Assembly: GCF_029626155.1 (NCBI RefSeq)
Contig: NZ_JARUBL010000001.1
Location: forward strand, 8,066,816 to 8,130,815
DNA from: Solwaraspora sp. WMMD1047
GTDB taxonomy: Bacteria > Actinomycetota > Actinomycetes > Mycobacteriales > Micromonosporaceae
Direction: 5' to 3'
Length of the DNA: 64,000 bases
The notes under the pieces were generated by a model. That model worked only from the letters and a program-made list of their open reading frames with translations. It ran no database searches and had not been told where the DNA came from. Position numbers and translations under genes: made by a program. Numbering within the stretch: the stretch's first letter is position 1; the number at the start of each line of letters is the position of its first letter. Positions 61,201 through 64,000 of the stretch are shown here, piece by piece.

Positions 61201-61989
61201 GTGGTCACATCGCGGAATCTCCAGCAAGAGTCGCCGCTGCGCAGCGCCCGCAGGCATCACAACTGGACCCTTGAGGACGTCGTCGCCAGGATCGACGCGC
61301 GTGCTCCAGGCGGCGGGACCGGCGTCACGCCAAGCCTCCTCTCGTCCTGGGAACGCGGAAAGATCAAGACGTCCCTGCGGTACCGGCAGTTGCTCTGCGA
61401 CCTCTACGAACTGCCGCCAGAGGTGCTGTTCGCCCATCAAGATCAGCCGAGTCCGAATCCGACAGGAGTGGGGATCCCCGCTCCCCGGGTGCTCCGCACG
61501 CATGGCGAACTTCTCGGCGCGATGATCCACGTCGTGCGCGGCGCACGACACTGCCTCGCGATCACCGGCTCACGCTCCCGCGGCGGCCCCTACCTGCAGG
61601 CGGTAGAGGCGGCGCTCGCCGAACACCCCGACCTGGTCCACTACCGTGTCCTCTACGGCCCGCCCCACCACCGGGCCACGCATGACCACCTTCTGCGACT
61701 CCTAGAGCTACGGGATCCCGCGGAGCGGACCAACGGGGTCAAGACCCTGCACATCGGCCTGGTCGACCCGGTCGCCGCCCCCGAACGATTCATCGTCAGC
61801 TCGGATAACGCCGCCGTGCTCCCAGTACCGTCGTTAACCACAGCAGAGGCCTTCGACACGGGGCTCCTCCTCGGTGCAGACGCAGCGGTCGGACTGGTGC
61901 ACCATGTCCGAGAGGCATACGCCGGCGCCCGACGCGTGGAAACCATCGACGCCGTGCGAGCGCTGCCGATACTGAACGCGGGTGGCTAG
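61201..61989 (+). CDS. XRE regulator with phospholipase-D-like sensor domain
   Basis: A 262-residue regulator from the GTG at 61201. The helix-turn-helix is RSARRHHNWTLEDVVARIDA, with SLLSSWERGKIKTSLRY. From about residue 95 it has MIHVVRGARHCLAITGSRSR and LVHYRVLYGPPHHRATHDHL, the layout of PLD-like C-terminal domains found in regulators of nucleoside- and sugar-related clusters, an identification from memory. It overlaps the M20 gene by eight bases and probably controls the cluster. Confidence 0.75.
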   Translation: MVTSRNLQQESPLRSARRHHNWTLEDVVARIDARAPGGGTGVTPSLLSSWERGKIKTSLRYRQLLCDLYELPPEVLFAHQDQPSPNPTGVGIPAPRVLRTHGELLGAMIHVVRGARHCLAITGSRSRGGPYLQAVEAALAEHPDLVHYRVLYGPPHHRATHDHLLRLLELRDPAERTNGVKTLHIGLVDPVAAPERFIVSSDNAAVLPVPSLTTAEAFDTGLLLGADAAVGLVHHVREAYAGARRVETIDAVRALPILNAGG

Positions 61990-63226
61990 GGAGGCGCGGG
62001 TGCACGCCGAGGCTGTCGCAGAGGCCAAAACGGCCGCCTACGAAGACCTGTCCTCAGTGCTGGACCTAGCCCAGACGCTGATACGCACTCCAAGCTGTTC
62101 TGATCACGACGCCTACGAGCCGGTGTTGAAGATCTTGGAAGAGTGGCTAACCGAACGAGGTCTGGACAGCCGACGACTACACGACGCCCACGGCGCACTA
62201 GTGGGGATGACCTGCATCCTGGACACTGGCAGGGCAGGACCAATGTGGGTACTGGACGCCTGCGCGGACACCGCGCCCATTGGAGACGAGACCACCTGGT
62301 CCTTTCCACCACTGGCAGGGGACATCGTCGATGGCTGGCTCAGGGGCCGTGGCGCGGCCGACTCCAAGACCGGCGCCGCCATCTTCTGTCACATCGCCCA
62401 ACGACTCGCACGCCCAATCACCACGGGACCTCATCACCTGGTCGGCAGCCTCGCGCTCCTATTCGACGTGGACGAACACAGCGGCGGCTTCGGTGGCGCG
62501 CGAGCCTTCTTCGCCGGGCCGGGACGGCAGGCAGCAGGCGTGATGATCGGCTATCCCGGCTCAGACCATGTCGTCGTCGGCGGACGTGGGGTTTTCCGGG
62601 TCAAACTCAAAGTCCGGGGCGTAGCGGCACACTCCGGCGCTAGCCGCCCGACAGCCTGCAACGCCCTCGTCAAGGCCGCAGCACTGATAGCCGCGCTCGA
62701 CGCCGCTCCGCTCCCATCGGACCCGGGTCAAGGGTTCCGAGCCGCGCCGAAGCTCACCGTGACGTCCGTCAACGGCGGTTCCGGATTCACCGTCGTACCT
62801 GACACATGCGAGATCGCCGTAGATGTTCGGCTCACGCCGACGCTGGACGCGGCGGGCGCGGCGCGACTCATCCAGGACACAGTCATGTCCATCGACGCCA
62901 GGCACCCTTCACCGGAGCCGACCGCCATCGAGGAGGTCACGATGTGGCCGCCGTACCGACTGACCGGTACCCAGCAGCCAGCCGCTGCTCTACTCCAAGC
63001 CGCCCACGCGGTCGGCGCGCGACCCGTGACGAAGGTCGCGGGCCCTTCCAATATCGGGAACTACCTATCAGGACTGGGTATCCCCGCGACCGCTGGCTTC
63101 GGGCCAGACTATGAAGGTCTGCACGGCGCGGACGAGCGGGTCGTGGTTGCCTCGATCCCGGCAGCGCAGGCCTCGTACCATCTCGCGGTCCAACGTCTGC
63201 TCACACAAGACGACGACTACATGTAG
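61982..63226 (+). CDS. M20 peptidase homologue with altered metal ligands
   Basis: A 414-residue protein of the M20 (ArgE/DapE/ACY1/CPG2) family. The order of family blocks is kept: VLDACADTAPIGD near residues 91-102, RGRGAADSKTGAA (121-133), FDVDEHSGGFGGA (161-173) and EGLHGADERV near the C-terminus. However, the first metal-ligand block has Cys94-x-Asp96 instead of His-x-Asp, and the usual Glu-Glu pair is Glu165-His166. The enzyme may use a different metal site, or may be inactive or a deacetylase with changed metal preference. It is coupled to the XRE regulator. Confidence 0.8.
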   Translation: MAREARVHAEAVAEAKTAAYEDLSSVLDLAQTLIRTPSCSDHDAYEPVLKILEEWLTERGLDSRRLHDAHGALVGMTCILDTGRAGPMWVLDACADTAPIGDETTWSFPPLAGDIVDGWLRGRGAADSKTGAAIFCHIAQRLARPITTGPHHLVGSLALLFDVDEHSGGFGGARAFFAGPGRQAAGVMIGYPGSDHVVVGGRGVFRVKLKVRGVAAHSGASRPTACNALVKAAALIAALDAAPLPSDPGQGFRAAPKLTVTSVNGGSGFTVVPDTCEIAVDVRLTPTLDAAGAARLIQDTVMSIDARHPSPEPTAIEEVTMWPPYRLTGTQQPAAALLQAAHAVGARPVTKVAGPSNIGNYLSGLGIPATAGFGPDYEGLHGADERVVVASIPAAQASYHLAVQRLLTQDDDYM

Positions 63227-63437
63227 CAGATTGCCACCCTCTTCGTAGCACCAACCTGCCAACGACCCCTCTGGTTCCTGAATGCACGACCCTGCATCAT
63301 GAAGTTGGGCTATCCAGCAGAGATGCGGTTAGGTCACCGCAGCGCAAGTACGTGATCACAGCCATGCGCCGGGGTCAAGTTGAACCCACGGCGCCCCTGA
63401 ATGGCATCGCCATGCCTCTAACGGCAGGAGAACCGCC

Positions 63438-64000
63438 ATGCACCCACGGCCACCCCGACAGGCTGCCGTAATTCTCGACTGCGACAACACCCTCATCCGT
63501 ACCGACAAAACATGGCGCAGGGCCTACTCCACGATTGCTAATCGCTACGGGCGCACCCTCTCCTCTGCAGAACGCGACAGCCTCGTCGGCCTCGGCAAGG
63601 AAGCCCTCGGACACGCACTCGGCCAGATACTCGGCCGCCCCGAAAACGGTACCGAACTTGGCGAAGAAGTTTACGACCTGGTCGCCAATAACCTCGGAGA
63701 CCCCATCGTGCCCCTACCCGGCGCGGTCGACCTCGTCCTAGCACTCAACGCCACCAGACGCCCCCTCGCGGTCGCATCCAACTCCCCGGCAGCGATCGTC
63801 AAACGCTACCTCACCAAAATCGGCCTCCCCCGAGCCTTCGACACCATCATCGGCTGCGACGAAGTAGACGCGCCCAAGCCCGCACCGCACATCTACCTAG
63901 CCGTCTGCGCCCGCCTCGCTGTCGCGCCCGAAGACGCTGTAGCGATCGAGGACTCTCCGACCGGGGTTGCCGCCGCGCGCGCAGCCGGTATGTACGTCAT
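63438..64000 (+). CDS. HAD family hydrolase, cut by the right edge
   Basis: The 187 residues present start at the ATG 63438 (GGCAGGAG seven bases upstream). HAD motif I is VILDCDNTLIR (Asp nucleophile and second Asp), motif II is AVASNSPAAIV, the motif III lysine is in DEVDAPKPAPHIYL, and motif IV is VAIEDSPTGVAAARAAG. The cap is of the helical type as in phosphoglycolate phosphatase-like enzymes. The end of the protein lies outside the window. In a kanosamine-like scheme it could be the sugar-phosphate phosphatase (NtdB-like). Confidence 0.85.
   Translation, partial: MHPRPPRQAAVILDCDNTLIRTDKTWRRAYSTIANRYGRTLSSAERDSLVGLGKEALGHALGQILGRPENGTELGEEVYDLVANNLGDPIVPLPGAVDLVLALNATRRPLAVASNSPAAIVKRYLTKIGLPRAFDTIIGCDEVDAPKPAPHIYLAVCARLAVAPEDAVAIEDSPTGVAAARAAGMYV

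Noticed and set aside
60936-61208. Longer start for the 59886 phosphotransferase
   Set aside because: The extension is antisense-like and cysteine/valine-rich, whereas family homology begins after the ATG at 60935.
63227-63437. Possible tRNA or attachment site near the M20 gene
   Set aside because: No T-loop (GGTTCGA-type) or acceptor-stem pairing could be found here or elsewhere in the window.

Overview
The window is high-GC DNA (about 70 percent over most of its length) with GTG/TTG starts, four-base ATGA/GTGA gene overlaps, DUF5753-type XRE regulators, DUF4192, DUF932 and DUF6907-like proteins. This points to a filamentous actinomycete, most likely Micromonosporaceae; the genus is an inference. 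No rRNA, tRNA or CRISPR array was seen.

Positions 1-31.6 kb look like the interior of an integrative conjugative or plasmid-like element. A leftward block (17.9 kb to the left edge) holds a conjugation machine: a VirB2-like pilin, a VirB6-like polytopic protein, a PrgI-family protein, a VirB4-like ATPase, a VirD4/TraD-like coupling protein and a replication-relaxation family protein. A rightward block (18.2-31.5 kb) holds a DNA methyltransferase with a degenerate partner, then about a dozen small accessory genes (DUF932, DUF4192, zinc-ribbon-like proteins, an AGDEF diguanylate cyclase). Many of these genes or gene pairs are preceded by a long perfect hairpin. A dispersed TGACAGGTC motif recurs in the gene-free stretches of the element. 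No relaxase or integrase is visible, so the element probably continues to the left.

The conjugation operon is interrupted between the PrgI gene and the VirB6 gene (8.57-13.0 kb) by an oppositely oriented defence-like cassette: a DUF5372-like remnant, a truncated serine recombinase, a trypsin-co-occurring (trypco2-like) protein and a trypsin-STAND NTPase-TPR protein. The last is frameshifted exactly at its Walker A lysine codon. Its TPR tail consists of five nearly identical 138-bp units.

Positions 31.6-37.2 kb are a patchwork. Remnants of IS630 and IS66 transposases flank a low-GC two-gene locus at 32.1-35.0 kb, which is the most striking system here. A small helical protein ends in the motif QVNIGGNNTG, and the gene 14 bp downstream encodes an NLR-like protein that starts with the matching motif QVNIAGDNFG and carries two complete STAND modules, an NB-ARC followed by a NACHT, in one chain. 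This is the layout of bacterial amyloid-signalling effector/NLR pairs, with an unusual double NTPase. Two phage-like genes follow.

Positions 37.3-51.6 kb hold more ordinary chromosomal or island genes: a methyltransferase, an ABC importer permease and lipoprotein, a small GntR regulator, a GNAT plus HTH-TPR regulator pair, a small operon with an ABC-ATPase pseudoenzyme and an Imm1-like protein, a TetR regulator, and two operons each ending in a DUF5753 regulator. Positions 52.0-64.0 kb are a sugar-type biosynthetic cluster: GT8, GT2, a P-loop kinase, a Gfo/Idh/MocA dehydrogenase, two APH-fold kinases, a cupin, a DegT-type aminotransferase, a zinc alcohol dehydrogenase, an XRE regulator, an M20 peptidase homologue with altered metal ligands, and a HAD phosphatase cut by the right edge. 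The dehydrogenase, aminotransferase and HAD set resembles the kanosamine (NtdC/NtdA/NtdB) logic, which is an inference.
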